A stretch of DNA of 64,000 nt from Tyto alba. Lineage: Eukaryota > Chordata > Aves > Strigiformes > Tytonidae. The notes below the pieces were generated by a model. That model did not search any database, had not been told where the DNA came from, and saw nothing but the letters and a program-made list of their open reading frames with translations. How positions within the stretch are numbered: the stretch's first letter is position 1; each line of letters opens with the position of its first letter. The stretch lies in assembly GCF_018691265.1 (NCBI RefSeq), contig NW_024881298.1:900974-964973 (forward strand). The letters run 5' to 3'. A program made the translations under genes and the position numbers. This document shows, one piece after another, positions 33,486-45,060 of this stretch.

Positions 33486-33770
33486 ATGGGAGGGAAACAG
33501 AGTGGGGGTATAGTGAAAAAGAGCCCTCTGGGCTGCATCTTAGCCCATTGGAAGGGAATCGGAGGCACACCAGGTGGAAGTGTGAACTAAAGGACCTTAA
33601 CTAAATACTGTATCCAGTGGCGGCCCCTGTATAAATTAGATGACGGGGGGGAAAATGGCCCTTTAATGGAACCTTGAATTATAATACTTTGTTGCAACCG
33701 ATGTTGGTTTTGAGGAGAGAAGGAAAGTGGGATGAGGTCTCATATGCAGACACTCTGAAATCACCCTGAG
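33486..33770 (+). pseudogene. gag: ERV-D gag matrix fragment
   Basis: ATG at 33,486 gives MGGKQSGGIVKKSPLGC with Gly-2 for myristoylation, then ILAHWKGIGGTPGGSVN and an in-frame TAA at 33,588-33,590. After it, matrix-like sequence continues (YKLDDGGKWPFNGTLNYNTL) with a further frame change. The remnant ends near 33,770, where env sequence begins. Confidence 0.75.
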
Positions 33771-34423
33771 TATCAAACTGACTGTGGATTAAAGAGCCCA
33801 CAAGACCCAATGGTTTTGGCTCTAGAAAAGGAAAATATGAAAGAAGGATACCCCAGGACAAAATAGTTAACCAGTCCCATGCCCCAAATGGTGTTTTGAG
33901 GTCACCATGGAAAAGGGTAAGACAGGGAGCTTATAACCCGCTTATAGAGAAACTGTTAGGGTTTCGTAGCTTCACACAGTGGTTCTTACCCTGGTTGGGA
34001 GTTAGTGAGATTGAAAAAGCCATAGTAAATATTTTGGCAGAAATGGAAATAATAGCAAACGCAACTACTGATGTCCTTTTACGTTTAGACCAGGAGGTAA
34101 AATCCCTGAAGGGAGTAGACTTTCAAAACAGAATGGCTCTAGATATAATCACAGCTCACATGGGAAGGGTGTGCACCTTGATCAATACAAGCTGTTATAT
34201 CTATGTAGATGAATCAAGTAGAACAGAGATTGATCTTCAGAAGATTTGGGAACACTCAAAAGTCTTACATCAGGTATCCCTGGATGGTACCTCGTATGGG
34301 TTTTCTAACCTCTGGGAAAAGCTCACCTCTTGGCTACCTAATGTCGCAAAGCTTAAGCAGCTTTTTGTTGTAGTTATCGTGATTATTGTATTAGGATTAT
34401 TGGTCTGTTGTGTGTTGCAATGA
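33770..34423 (+). pseudogene. env: ERV-D env transmembrane subunit fragment
   Basis: An open frame of 175 codons (33,896-34,423) holds most of a gamma-type transmembrane subunit. A hydrophobic/aromatic segment (FTQWFLPWLGVSEIEKA) is followed by a heptad-rich region and FQNRMALDIITAHMGRVCTL. The disulfide motif then reads C-X6-C-Y, so the second of the paired cysteines is Tyr. The protein ends with a membrane span (LFVVVIVIIVLGLLVCCV). The surface subunit and signal peptide are missing, so it cannot make a complete envelope. Confidence 0.85.
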
Positions 34424-34555
34424 TTTATGTGGATGGATAAACAAACTGGGAATACCGATGAGGAGTGGAAGAAACACAAATTACAGCAAAACATTGAAAA
34501 TGGCAAGTATTTTGCTAAAAGGAATGGTGCCATATAGCAAAAGAATTTGCAAGGG

Positions 34556-34572
34556 TAAAAGAGAAGGGGGGA
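34556..34572 (+). promoter_or_regulatory. Polypurine tract of ERV-D
   Basis: TAAAAGAGAAGGGGGGA lies immediately upstream of the 3' LTR, the expected site for plus-strand DNA priming. Confidence 0.75.
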
Positions 34573-34574
34573 CT

Positions 34575-35115
34575 TGATATAGAAAATAAACACTTAGCAA
34601 AATAACTAGCAAAATAACGGGATACTTGGTTGCAAAAGACCTTGAAAGATAACAGGAAACGTCTTTACAAGAGGCATCCATAGATAACAGGATATCCATC
34701 TGTTAATTAAGGCTGTCTGCAAGAAGGAGCCATCTGGCTGGAGCCAGTTCTACAGTTACTGGCTGAGGTAACTCAGCATGCTGGGACAAAGCTTGAGAGT
34801 ACGTGGTGAAGAAGACCACGAGCTTTTCTCCAAAAGACCCTGGCCCACGACCACCGGATGGCAGTACGCATGTGGCAAGAGGAGGAGACTTAGGATAATG
34901 AATTCCCGGAAATAATTACAATAATCACACCTATTCTTAGAAATAATTGTAATAACCCAGCCTATACTAACGAATATGCATGTTTTTGTATCATAAATGA
35001 TGCCTGCTTCATGATACGGTGTACAAGCTTGGAGGAGAGATTGCCCTTGCACCCAGCGCTGCAATAAACATACCTGCTTTATAACTCTTTGTGAGTTGTA
35101 AAGTGTGTTTCCACA
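34575..35115 (+). repeat. ERV-D 3' LTR
   Basis: 541 bases, TGATATAGAAAAT to TTTCCACA, with AATAAA at 35,063-35,068. It ends exactly where the CR1 and inverted-duplication sequence begins. No partner LTR in the window. Confidence 0.78.
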
Positions 35116-35845
35116 TGTCAGAAAACAGCATGAGAAAGATATAACAGAAAAAAGTACAGCAGGGGAGGTAGAGAATGGAGACAAAGAGAAAGAAATGTCA
35201 CCCCAAGGGCAGTGCTGTGCTGCAACAAGTCACCCAGAGGGAGTCTGGAAGAGCCCACAGCTTTGTGTTTCAAGGAACAACCAGGAGGATGGATAGATAC
35301 TCAGCATTGGTGCGGCCTCACCCTCGATACTGTGTGCAGTTCTGTGCCGCACAGTTTGAGAAGGACGTGAAGGTCCTCGAATGCATCCAGAGGAGGGCAA
35401 CAAAGCTGGTGACAGGGCTGGAGGGAATGTGCTATGAGGAGTGACTGAGGAGTTTGGGTTTGTCTGGTTTGGAGAGGAGGAGGCTGAGGAGTGACCTCAT
35501 TGCTCTCTGCAGCTTCCTGAGGGGGCACATGGAGTGGGAGGTGCTGATCTCTCCTCTCTGGTATCCAGTGATAGGACATGTGGGAATGGTTCAACGCTGT
35601 GCCAGGGGAGATTTAGACTGGACATGAGGAAGCATTTGTTTTACCGAGTGGGTGGACGAACACTGGAACAGGCTTCCCAGAGAGGTGGTCGATGCCCCAG
35701 GGTGGTCAGTGTTTAAGAAGCATTTGGCCAATGCCGTTAATACCATGCTTGGTAACTTGGTCAGCCCTGAATGGGTCAGGCAGTTGGACTAGATGATGGT
35801 TGCAGGTCCCTCCCAACTGAAATAGTCTCATATATTCTATTCTCT
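35116..35845 (+). mobile_element. CR1 LINE fragment (3' end)
   Basis: Plus-strand CR1 with a readable reverse transcriptase tail ([20 protein letters not shown], then GLEGMCYEE) and the CR1 3' UTR ending near 35,845 (GACTAGATGATGGTTGCAGG). Inverted partner of 20,410-21,130. Confidence 0.93.
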
Positions 35846-36970
35846 ACCAGTCAGGGCAGCGAGATGCTCAGGTGAGAGCGAGGTGAGGAAGAAAGGCTGA
35901 TGTTGAGAGTCTGCAGGGAAAGAGCTGCAGGTGTGGGACACTGAGGACAGCCTGTGGGAAAGACAACTGAAGGCTCTGGCAAGGCTAAGAGCCCCCAGCA
36001 GAGCCAACGTCTTTTCCCCCTTGCCTCTGGCTGTTGCCTCCATAACTAAGGCCTACCTGGGCAAACGTTAATCTCAGGGTACCAGGATCTCACGGCCTCC
36101 TTGACCCACCCAGGAGACACCCACAGGTGTCATACCGTAGTCCTGCCCTTGTCACCGCACATTCCCACATGACACTGCCCCAAGAAGAGCCCTGGGACAG
36201 CATCTCCCTTCCCAGGGGCTGGGGGTCAGGCTTTGGCACTTTGGCTTAAACACCTGAAGGTTTACTCAGCACCAGAACCACCTTAACATTGTGTTTGTTT
36301 GCCTCTCATTGACACCTCCAACTTCCTGCTCTAACCAGCCCCTGGGGAGGCTTTGGTGCTGATGGCCCTCACTGGGACCCATTCACACTCCTTGAAACCT
36401 TAGGGGTTGCCCCTCATGTTGACTTCTTTGGCTGTTTCTTCAGGCTCCTCTCAGCATCTGAAGCTCAGGGTCTCAGCACCACAGACACCATAGGGCTCAT
36501 TCAAATGCAAAATGTCTTCCAATTGTTTTCTTCAGTTATCAAGCCTTGGACAGATAACTGCAGAGGTCTCTGGAGTGTATGTAAAGGGGAACATTTGACT
36601 GAGCATTTAATATAGAAGTAATTTTTAGTTTTCAGTTTACTGTATCACTTTTTCAGTTTACAGAAGAAGTGATTGCAGCCTCCTCTGATCTTGATGCAGA
36701 GGGTCTCCTAGTGCTGTCAGGATGGGTAGGGCCAGCTCCTGCTGAAGGTCAGACACTGCATGGACAGCCTGATTCCTCACCTCCCCAGCCCTGTCACTTC
36801 TCTCATCGTCCCCCTGGCACTTGCAGCACTTCTCCTTCCTTCAGACTTCTGCACGCAGGCCCGCAGCTGGACAGTACAGCTCTGCTGCACCAGCTCCCAC
36901 TGGCTTTCCTCAGAGACCTGGCTGCACATGGGCACAGCAGAATTTCTCTTCGTTGTGAATCAACAGAAGG
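35846..36970. repeat. Right arm of inverted duplication, inner part
   Basis: Reverse complement of 19,280-20,405 with modest divergence and a few indels. Non-coding. Confidence 0.85.
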
Positions 36971-38635
36971 AAAATGTGGTAAAGTTTAAGCAACAATAAC
37001 CCACACTCCTCAAGTGATGCTAAGGTGAAGCTGCCTCCAATGAGCTTCACCATCCCCAGGAGGTAACCTCACAAGCAATGTCTCAGACAGATCCAAGGGA
37101 AATGAGAGATCCAAACACAATGAAGGTGGTGGCTGAAGAGAGAATGAGACTGCTGAAAGACAAGGGCAGGCTTCTAAGTCCCTGAAGATCAGAGCTTCAA
37201 CCTGGGGTGTTGAGAGGGATCTGACTGAGCAAAGATTAATGGGAAAGGAAGACTTGAGAGCGGTGGAAACCACATAGGTCCAGCGAGTGTGTGTGCTGAG
37301 AAGATGTCTTTAGAGCTGGACAGGTGGGAAAATTAGGAAGGTTTAATGCATGATATCCTGGACAAAGTAGTGGCAATGGCAGCACTGGGGAAGTAGCATA
37401 TATCTTCTTCTCCTGCAATTAATACCCTTCTTAGAAATTCCCATCAGGTCATGGTGGAAAAACATCACCATTTTCTTAAAAGTTTTCCATCTTCTCAGCT
37501 GACAAGAAAGAGCTCAGGTGGTTTTTAAAAGTGGCAGGCATTTCTTGCTCTTTCCAGGTGGAGCTCAGCTGTCTGACCATGGACATCGAGTGCCCCTTGC
37601 AGACACCCCGGTGTGTCTGACGTATTTCCCTGGGACTGGCTGCTGTCACACAGGACAGAAGGTCTGCAGGAGACCAGAGCCCCTAGGGAGATGCTGACAG
37701 AGGCCGGGCAGAGGGGCCCAGGACACCTGCAATGGTACCAGACATCTCTTTCCCTATGAATTAAGGCATCTCTATCACTGCAGTTACACACCACCTGGAA
37801 TCTGGAAATATTTTTTATTTCAATATATTAAATAAATTAAAATAAAAATGTAATGAAATCCCCCAAAGACTGATATATAAAAGTGAATATAACTCAACTA
37901 GGAGGAAATAAACACAAAGAATTTTAAAAGTTGGAAATTTCATTAAAAATTTTGCTTTGCATTTCATCATTCCTCATTTCTTATTTGTTTTATTTTTATT
38001 GACATTTTCTAAACATTTCTCTCATACTTATGCCTGCAGCATCAAAGAAAGATATTTCTATGTCTTGCAGAGATCCCAGCCCTCTAAATCCCCTCCCCAC
38101 CCAGGAGCATCCATGACACTGCTCACTGGCTGCACAGAGTCACCCACTAAGGTGGCAGGATCTGTCACCTGATAGGGGAGAGCTGGGTGACAAACTGCAG
38201 TGAAACACACTGGGTTTGGGTGGCCACATTTGCGCTTGTCTCAACACATCAGTGTTAGAGTATCTACTCAAAGGGGTGTCTGGATCATCCATGAACACTC
38301 CTATTTTACTTCCCAGGAGGGTAATTGAAGACTGATGCATTTATAGGTGAAGAAAGGGAGGAGACTGGTCACCTTCCAACATCAGAAACCTCCCTTCAGA
38401 TGTCTATGTCAAATCAAGTTTCCTAGACTTCCCTTTCTAGTCAATGAAGAGACAGGAGTTGCCTCAACTGAATTGCCTGGAGATCCTTTTCCTGGTGACC
38501 AGAGAATGCTCCAGAAGGGTTCCTACAGGTCCTGGGTCACCCTTCCAAGCACCCCCTGGGTACTTCAGCTACCCCAGGACATCTAAGAGAGCCGCAGCTG
38601 ATGGATGTGGGCAAAGGAACTACTTGAATGAATTT
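36971..38635. other. No gene recognised (36,971-38,635)
   Basis: No counterpart in the left arm is evident. It includes an A/T-rich stretch at 37,800-38,010. No conserved coding frame seen. Confidence 0.5.
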
Positions 38636-38639
38636 GCTC

Positions 38640-38960
38640 CATCACCTTCCCAGGGACTGAGATGTGTCTGACCAGCCTGTAGTTCCATGGATGCTCGTTC
38701 TTGCCCTGCATGAAAATGGGTGCACTGCCTGCCTTTTCCCAGTCACCAGAGAACTCCCTGTTTGCCCTGACATTTCAAAAGTGACCAGGAGCAGCCTTGC
38801 AATGACACCAGCCAGCTCTCCCAGCACCCTTGGGCACATCCCCTCTGGTCCCATGGACCTGTGTGTGCCCAAGTGCTGTAAGTGCTCCCCAGACACATCT
38901 TCCTCTGCCGGGGGGAACCCTGCTAGCACAGGTGTTGGAAGGATATTCATGGACAAGGGT
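38640..38960 (-). mobile_element. CR1 reverse transcriptase fragment
   Basis: Minus-strand frame with GPEGMCPRVLGELAGVIARL and a decayed continuation, recognisable as the start of the CR1 ORF2 reverse transcriptase domain. Confidence 0.85.
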
Positions 38961-39109
38961 TGTCAGTGGACAGACCTTACCAGGAGGAGATGGGAAAAGA
39001 ATGAGTTCCTCAGCCTTCTCCCGGTCTTTTCCACTTCATCTGCTGGCCCACTGAGCCATGACACCCTATTTTCCTCAGCTGACTCCTATACTGCCAGTGA
39101 ACTCACAGA

Positions 39110-39530
39110 AGGCCTGCTACTTCTAGACTGTCCCAAGTCTCTACTCCACTTAGCCCAGAATGTTTATAACCTCTGTATTGGGCATGTGCTTGAGGCCTCC
39201 AGATTCCATCTTGAGAGATGTCTGGGCACACTAAAAGGTGTTTGGAGATGAAAAATATAGTAGTCATAGGGCAAGAAACACGGAGTGAGCCTTTCTACCA
39301 GGGACTGTAGTGGCAGGACAAGTGGCAATGGTGTTAAACTGAAAGAGGGTAGTTTGAGATTTGATATAAGGAAGAAATATTTTAGGATGTGGGTGTTGAG
39401 ATACTGGAACAGGTTGCCTAGAGAAGTTCCAGGGAGAGGCAATTCACCACTTCTCTGAGCAACTTATTCCAGTGTTTCACCACCCTCATATTTAAGAATT
39501 CCTTCCTTTTATCTAATGTAAATGTACCCA
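39110..39530. repeat. Head-to-head CR1 ends, copy of 29,330-29,710
   Basis: A plus-strand CR1 3' end (39,330-39,430) is joined to a minus-strand CR1 3' piece (39,440-39,530). The same junction and flank occur in the same orientation at 29,330-29,710. Confidence 0.8.
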
Positions 39531-40164
39531 TGGGTCAGGGCAATCTCAAATACAAATACAGGTTGAGTGATGACATCTTTAGCAATTGAAGTGTGTTAGC
39601 AGGCCTTTGGAAGAAGTTCCACAGGTTATGGGGAACTCACAGCCATTTGCAAAAGAAGAGAACATGATAGTTTTGTGTTTGAAGAAATAGTGAGTGAGGA
39701 CAGAGAGTCATCAGTAGAGGTTGGGACAGCATGGGATCAGAGTGAAGTGGGGAAGCAGGAGTGGTGGTTAAAATCTGCACAGAAACAGGCACAGGCATGG
39801 GCAAGTGTAGGACAGCCTGTGGTGGGAATGACCCCTCTGATGTGGCTGGGACCCCCCAACACAACTGAAAGCCTTGTCCTTCTGAAGATGGCTGCTGTCT
39901 CTTCCACTGAGGTCCCTGAGAGCACACCAGTTCCTTACAGCCACAGCGTTTTCTTGCCTCCTCCTCTACCCTCCTCACAGCCTGGGAGGACTCCTCCCGC
40001 TGTCCTGCACTCGGCATCACACCCCCCTACATCTCACTTCCCCCAGGGAGGACCCTCAGCATCCCCTGAGGGAAAGGATCCCCATTCCCAGGCTATGGGG
40101 GTCAGGGCTTGAACATCCAGCTTGAGGAAATACATCAAGGGCTTTCACAGTCACCTGAACATTT
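39531..40164. other. No gene recognised (39,531-40,164)
   Basis: Part near 39,990-40,100 resembles the GC-rich flank around 20,000-20,060 and 36,190-36,230 (CCCCAGCCCCTGGGAAGG type). No coding frame supported. Confidence 0.45.
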
Positions 40165-41872
40165 GATTTTCAGCCTGGCAGCAGTGCCTCTGCCTTCCTG
40201 CTTCACCACCCCCAGGGACAGGGACCTTGTCTCCTCATTCCCTCCACGGGCTCTTCAGTGATGGCCCTCGGTGGCCATCACTGACACCCTCAGGGACTTG
40301 GAGGGTTCCTGCTGACTCCAACTTCTCTAGAGGCCAGTTCAATCCCTTTCCAGGATCTGCAGTTCAGCAAATTGGCACCAGAGGGCTCAGAAGCAGCTAA
40401 AACGTCCTCAATAGCCAAGTCTCTGAGTATCACTGAATTCTGCAGTTCCTATCTGGTGAATTTGAGTGGTTTCAGGACTGTAGTCAAAGTGAAAAGCTTT
40501 CAGTATTAAATGTTAATAAGAAACAATCTCTTATTTTTCCACTAGTTCCTATTTTCCCGCTTACACACTAAGTGACATCACCCAACTGCAATTGATACTG
40601 ATTCTAGACCATCTCCTGATTAAGTCTGAATATGAAGGGAAGTCAAGACCCTGTATGTTAAACACTCACTCTCTGGGAAGTGTTTGTCCCTACCTCCAAC
40701 CCCACATGTCTCTCACCAGCCCCCTGCGACTTACAGCACCTTTGTTCCAATCTGAGCTTTCTCCAGACAGTCTGCAGCGGCAAGTTTCAGCCCATTCACA
40801 CCAACTGCTACCTGCCATACCTGGGAAATGAGCTGCACACAGACACAGAATAATGTTTCTTACTTGCTAAAAAAAACAAAACTAAAAGATGGTCCAATTC
40901 AATAATAATAATAATAATAAAACAAAAAAAAAAAAAAAAAAGAAACCCAGAACACATCTTCTGCATATGAAGTCCACCTAAACTGCTCTGAAGTCCAATT
41001 TCTATAGAGGAGATGCCCTTACACCAAAGGAAAACATATTTTTTGTCAAGCAGAGAGCCCAAGAGACCGCAGTTTACCCCCTGCCCCAGACTCTGTCTGT
41101 AATCACTCACGGTCACTCACACCCTGAAGTTATAAGCTCCCTAAATTCACAGAAGGATGCAAAGATTCAAAAGAAAGGAAATGCCCTCTTCTGAATAGCC
41201 ATATCTGCACTCATCCCACTGTATGTGGGCTATGAGTACGTCTTCAAGTAGGCTCTGCAGCATCTGGACCCTCTCATTTCTCATTCGCCTCCAACACGGG
41301 GCAGCTTGGGTGCAATTGTCCAGGCTTCCTCATCTACTCAAGGGAGGGAAATGAGCTGTCTCGACTGAGATGCTTTGGCTCACCCTGCCTGTCCACCAGC
41401 TCCTGCTCCAGAAAGTCTCCCATCAGCCTGGGGACACATTTCCCAGTCCCATGCCATGGCCTCATCTACCCTTGTGTATCTTGCGGGCAGTGGTCACCAC
41501 TTTGTGGGCAACCGGATCAACCCTTGAATGAAGATATTTGGCAAAAGTTGAACCATTTGCAGTGTTGACCTTGGTGTAATCTGTACGAAAGAAGATTTAA
41601 TTGCCAGAACTTTGACACTGTTCTGTACATTCTCATTCATTTTTTCACAGGCCATGGACAAAGACCAGCAAGCTGATAGTGCTTTCTCTCCCCTTATGTA
41701 AAGAGAGTTGGATACATCTGATTCCTTTTGACAGGTAACATTCGCATTTTTTCATATAGCCCCTGATTCGATTCCTCTCCACCGTTGGCTGTTTTCTTCT
41801 AGAGTCCTGCCTTGAGGCACAATGGCTTAGGAGAACCTCTTGTTGAAATATGAGGTAAAGAGGACATGAAGT
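40165..41872. repeat. Right arm of inverted duplication, outer part
   Basis: Reverse complement of 15,915-17,565. A TAA microsatellite (about 40,902-40,920) with a following A run (about 40,924-40,941) is inserted in this copy only. Confidence 0.8.
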
Positions 41873-42525
41873 ATCTCTGCTCTATCGCCACCAATCTTAC
41901 AAAATTTAGATGTGACCACACCTTATTCTTGCTTCTTCTTGCTACTGTTCCTGAAGTAGTAAAATCTTATGATGAAGCCCATGAATTCCCATTCAAGTTT
42001 CAATTGATTTTTGATACAGAAGATTGCGGTGCTTGGAGGATGCGGTCCTTGAAAACCAGGTACACTTGGCTTTGCTGCCCATCAGTGCTGCTGACCATGA
42101 GATCCCAGCTAAAACTCCCCACAGTCGGCCAGATCTGCTCCACTGAGGATCGACATCTGCAGTTTTCTATTCTCCTTCCTCACTGCCCTCAGGAGCTCAG
42201 ACTCCGCTATCACTGTCCCAACAGTCAGTCTTCACAGCCCTGACCAGCTCTTCCTTGCTTGCCAGTGTCAGTTCCAGGTTTGCATTGCCCTTGTTGGCCC
42301 ATCTGGCAGCTGTGAAAACAAGCTGTCCCCAAACCGCCTGGACTGTTTGCATGCTGCTGTGTTCCTCTGCCAGAAAATGCCGGGGCCATTAAAGTCCCCA
42401 GTGAGGCCCAGACTTGTCCAGACAGAGATTTCCTTGGGGTGCTTTGGAAACACTATGGCAGTTTCTCCATGCATGTCAAAACCCACAGGCTCCCTCTTGT
42501 CCCGGCTGAGGCCATCAGTGCACAT
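41860..42525 (-). mobile_element. CR1 ORF2 endonuclease fragment
   Basis: The minus-strand frame at 42,525-42,268 contains LTGDFNGPGIFWQRNTAACK and QSRRF, the GDFN motif region of the CR1 apurinic-like endonuclease. Neighbouring plus-strand text such as CTGGACTGTTTGCATGCTGC is typical of CR1 in reverse. Decayed. Confidence 0.85.
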
Positions 42526-42789
42526 TTGGGTCGTAGCACCTCAGGGGAGCACCAGGCCAAGCTCTGACTTGTCTCAGGGAAACCTGGAACCAAGTGTCCA
42601 AGACCCCATGTGTGCAAAGGCTTTGCTTCAGAGCAGAGACGGGCCAGAGTGGACTGAGATGGAAACATAAAGCCGAAATTGGAAGCCAAGAGATTGAGCA
42701 AACCCTCCTGTCCCCAAGGCCTGAGAGAAACTGGGCTGGGAAGTGGAGCCCTGGATAGAAAACGGTTTATGGATTTCTCCTGGCCACAT

Positions 42790-43148
42790 CCCGTTCAGTA
42801 TTTGGTTGGGTTTTCTTCATCATGCTGTCTTATCTCCAGATCTTCAGGTCCTTGATGAGGATCCCCTCTGAGCAGGGACAACACCATGTGCCTCCCTCAC
42901 CTGGCCGTGCTCTCCCTGTTCATCCACACTGACATGTTTGCCTACCTGAAGCCCTCCTCTATGTTCTCCCCATCTCTGGATCTGCTAGTGTCATTTCTGT
43001 AATTGGTTATGCTTTCAGCACTGAACCCCACCTTCTATAGCATAAAGAACCAGGAACTCAAGGATGCCCTGAGGAAACTGATCGGTGGTTTTTCAGCAGC
43101 CATAGACTCTCAGCCTTTCTCTGCAGATGACCCTTACTATATGTCATG
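42790..43148 (+). pseudogene. Olfactory receptor fragment, OR14-like (OR copy 3)
   Basis: Plus-strand remnant covering TM5 to the C-terminus: VFFIMLSYLQIF, then RIPSEQG, a frame change near 42,880 that removes the KAFSTCLPHL region, then LAVLSLFIHTDMFAYLKPSS, TAA at 42,999-43,001, then LNPTFYSIKNQELKDALRKL. The N-terminal two thirds are missing. It reads opposite to the other two receptors, as expected if it belongs to the inverted unit. Confidence 0.9.
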
Positions 43149-43479
43149 ACAGCCCAAGAATATCTTTGCTTCTTTATACATTTTGTTCCTCATTTTTCCA
43201 GTTGTGATGATGTGTTCTTCAAGGAAATAGGATTATTCATTCCCTCCTAATTCAGTATCCAACCATCTTGTGCAACCCAGAGACTTGTTCTCAATATGGA
43301 GTTCTCTGTGTATTTAAGCAGAATAAATGAACTGACAACTTCTTTGGCTGAGATCGATCCTTATCAGGGCAGGAATGGATGGGGAATGAAAACACCAAAA
43401 CACCTTTCTGGCTGCACCAGCTCAGGTCAGGCCTCTCTGTCAGCGTGGCAGCAGAAGCTGCCTGAGAACCTCCAGGGCC
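43149..43479. other. No gene recognised (43,149-43,479)
   Basis: Flank of OR copy 3; nothing recognisable. Confidence 0.5.
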
Positions 43480-44210
43480 GGGGCTCCTGTGCAGGTCACG
43501 GGAGAGGGGATGGCAGGGAGGGGTTACAGAGCCCTCAGGATGTGCTGGAGAGGAGAGCAGGGGATGCAGGGTGCCACTGACCTCCTTCTCCTTGTGCCAT
43601 TGATACCTCCCATCTCCAGGGCTGACCCCTCTCTGCCCCTGAGGAGCTGCTCTGCCTTTCAGAGGGACTGAGGCCGTGGTGGGAGTGCCAGGAACCTGCC
43701 TTGGGACTAATCCAGGCTGGGCTTTGCTGGGGAGTGAGGTGGAGGAGGAAAGGGGAGGAGGAAATCTTGCAGAAGTTGGGCTTGACAGGAAAGTACCAGG
43801 AAGAGAAAAAGAACAGAGTATAACTCGTACTGCATGACCATGCAGGGTGAGGACACACCAGGGGATTTGTGGTGCAGAGCCAGGGCTTGTGGAAGGGATT
43901 GAAGGCATGCAGGTGCAGGAGAGAAGAGGTGGCTCTGTGCCCTTGTTGGCATGAACAGACCAGGAAGGTGACCCAGGGCCTTCATCACCCCCCAGCATCT
44001 CTCTCACTGGCCATTTCCAGCACTGGCTGCTCACCCAAGCTTATGGCTGAGTCTTTCTGTGAGACCATCTCCATCATCCTGCTGGTCTCAGTGCCTGTAT
44101 GGGGGGACTGGCCAGCCCTGCCCGGCCTCTCTCCTGGCCCAGACCCCGTCAGACCCTGGAGCAGGGCTGTCTGTAAAGGCCAGCATGGGACACAGCTGGG
44201 TCTGGGCAGG
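43480..44210. repeat. Dispersed GC-rich duplicated segment, copy 3
   Basis: Relative of the 24,650-25,760 segment. The stretch 44,040-44,200 (GAGACCATCTCCATCATCCT) matches the inverse of 24,720-24,830, so this copy is inverted there. ERV-E is inserted at its end. Confidence 0.6.
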
Positions 44211-44726
44211 TGTTAAAGGAGACTCGAACTCCGTCGTGGGTTACTCTAGGATTTTATTCAGGTCCAGCAGCGTTGGGTCACCTCCGCAGAGAGTGACAGC
44301 TTATGTGAGTTCGCATACATGTATTTATGCACCTACAAAGCATTACCTAATCCAGAATACACAGAATTATACTTTATCAGTCATTATTATCTTGACAGTG
44401 GGTTTCACATCTTGTTCTGGAGTCCGACTACTTCGTTGTTCTGTTTCTTCTTTCTTTTAGTCTTCAAGGACAATGACCTCAAGTTCTGTACGTCTCAGTT
44501 CTTAGTAGCCACAATGATAGATCTCCCATCGCTTCGGTAGCTAAGGGTCAGTTTCTCATACATCAACATCCTTTGAACTGTCAGGCCCATCATTACCTTT
44601 GTTACAACATTTTATTGATGCTCTATTCAGTTGACTGTGCTTGCAGCCCTGGGCTGGGGCTATACAGGGGACCGAGCTGATAGAACAGCTTGTGCAGCAG
44701 CACTGCATTGCAACATTTTCCCAACA
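44211..44726 (-). repeat. ERV-E 3' LTR
   Basis: TGTTAAAGGAGACTCG to TTTCCCAACA on the plus strand, 516 bases. The polyadenylation signal (AATAAA on the minus strand) is at 44,258-44,253. It differs from the other LTR at G/A near 44,233 and A/G near 44,472. Confidence 0.96.
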
Positions 44727-44731
44727 GTCCC

Positions 44732-45060
44732 CCCTTTTCTTTTAGGATACTCACTATCCTATCGGATACAATAGGGTCTGGTGGGAATTCGAGATAAACA
44801 CGAGACACAACACTGACATACAAACATTACCATGATCAAAATGATTATGACTAAAACGACTACCATTAGAATCTTCTTGATTAAAGTTGGAAAATCAGGA
44901 ATCCAGGAAGTAGCCCATTGCTATAAATCACTAACACCCCATGATACATTGTCTCGTTGCACAACTTGCATCATATGGCTTACTTCCCATTTTGGCAACA
45001 TCTTATTCTTTCGTTTAAATGTTTTTACCAACACTTCATCTCCCACCTTATAATCATGAA
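44732..45060 (-). pseudogene. ERV-E integrase C-terminus joined to env membrane tail
   Basis: In one minus-strand frame the integrase C-terminal domain (VQVHDYKVGDEVLVKTFKRK) continues into SWGVSDL, a TAG stop, QWATSWIPDFPTLIKK, then a strongly hydrophobic membrane span and a Cys-rich tail (CQCCVSCLS), ending at a stop near 44,758. The second part is the end of a gamma-type env transmembrane subunit. A deletion of about 1.5-2 kb has removed the rest of env and fused the two genes in frame. Confidence 0.75.

Larger units (their letters stand above)
33042..35115 (+). mobile_element. ERV-D: deleted class I ERV (leader, gag start, env TM, 3' LTR)
   Basis: Plus-strand provirus lacking its 5' LTR. 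It has a leader with a small ORF, the first part of gag, a junction straight into the transmembrane part of env, a polypurine tract and a 541-base 3' LTR. All of pol and the env surface part are deleted. The ERV-C LTR abuts its 5' side. Confidence 0.8.
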
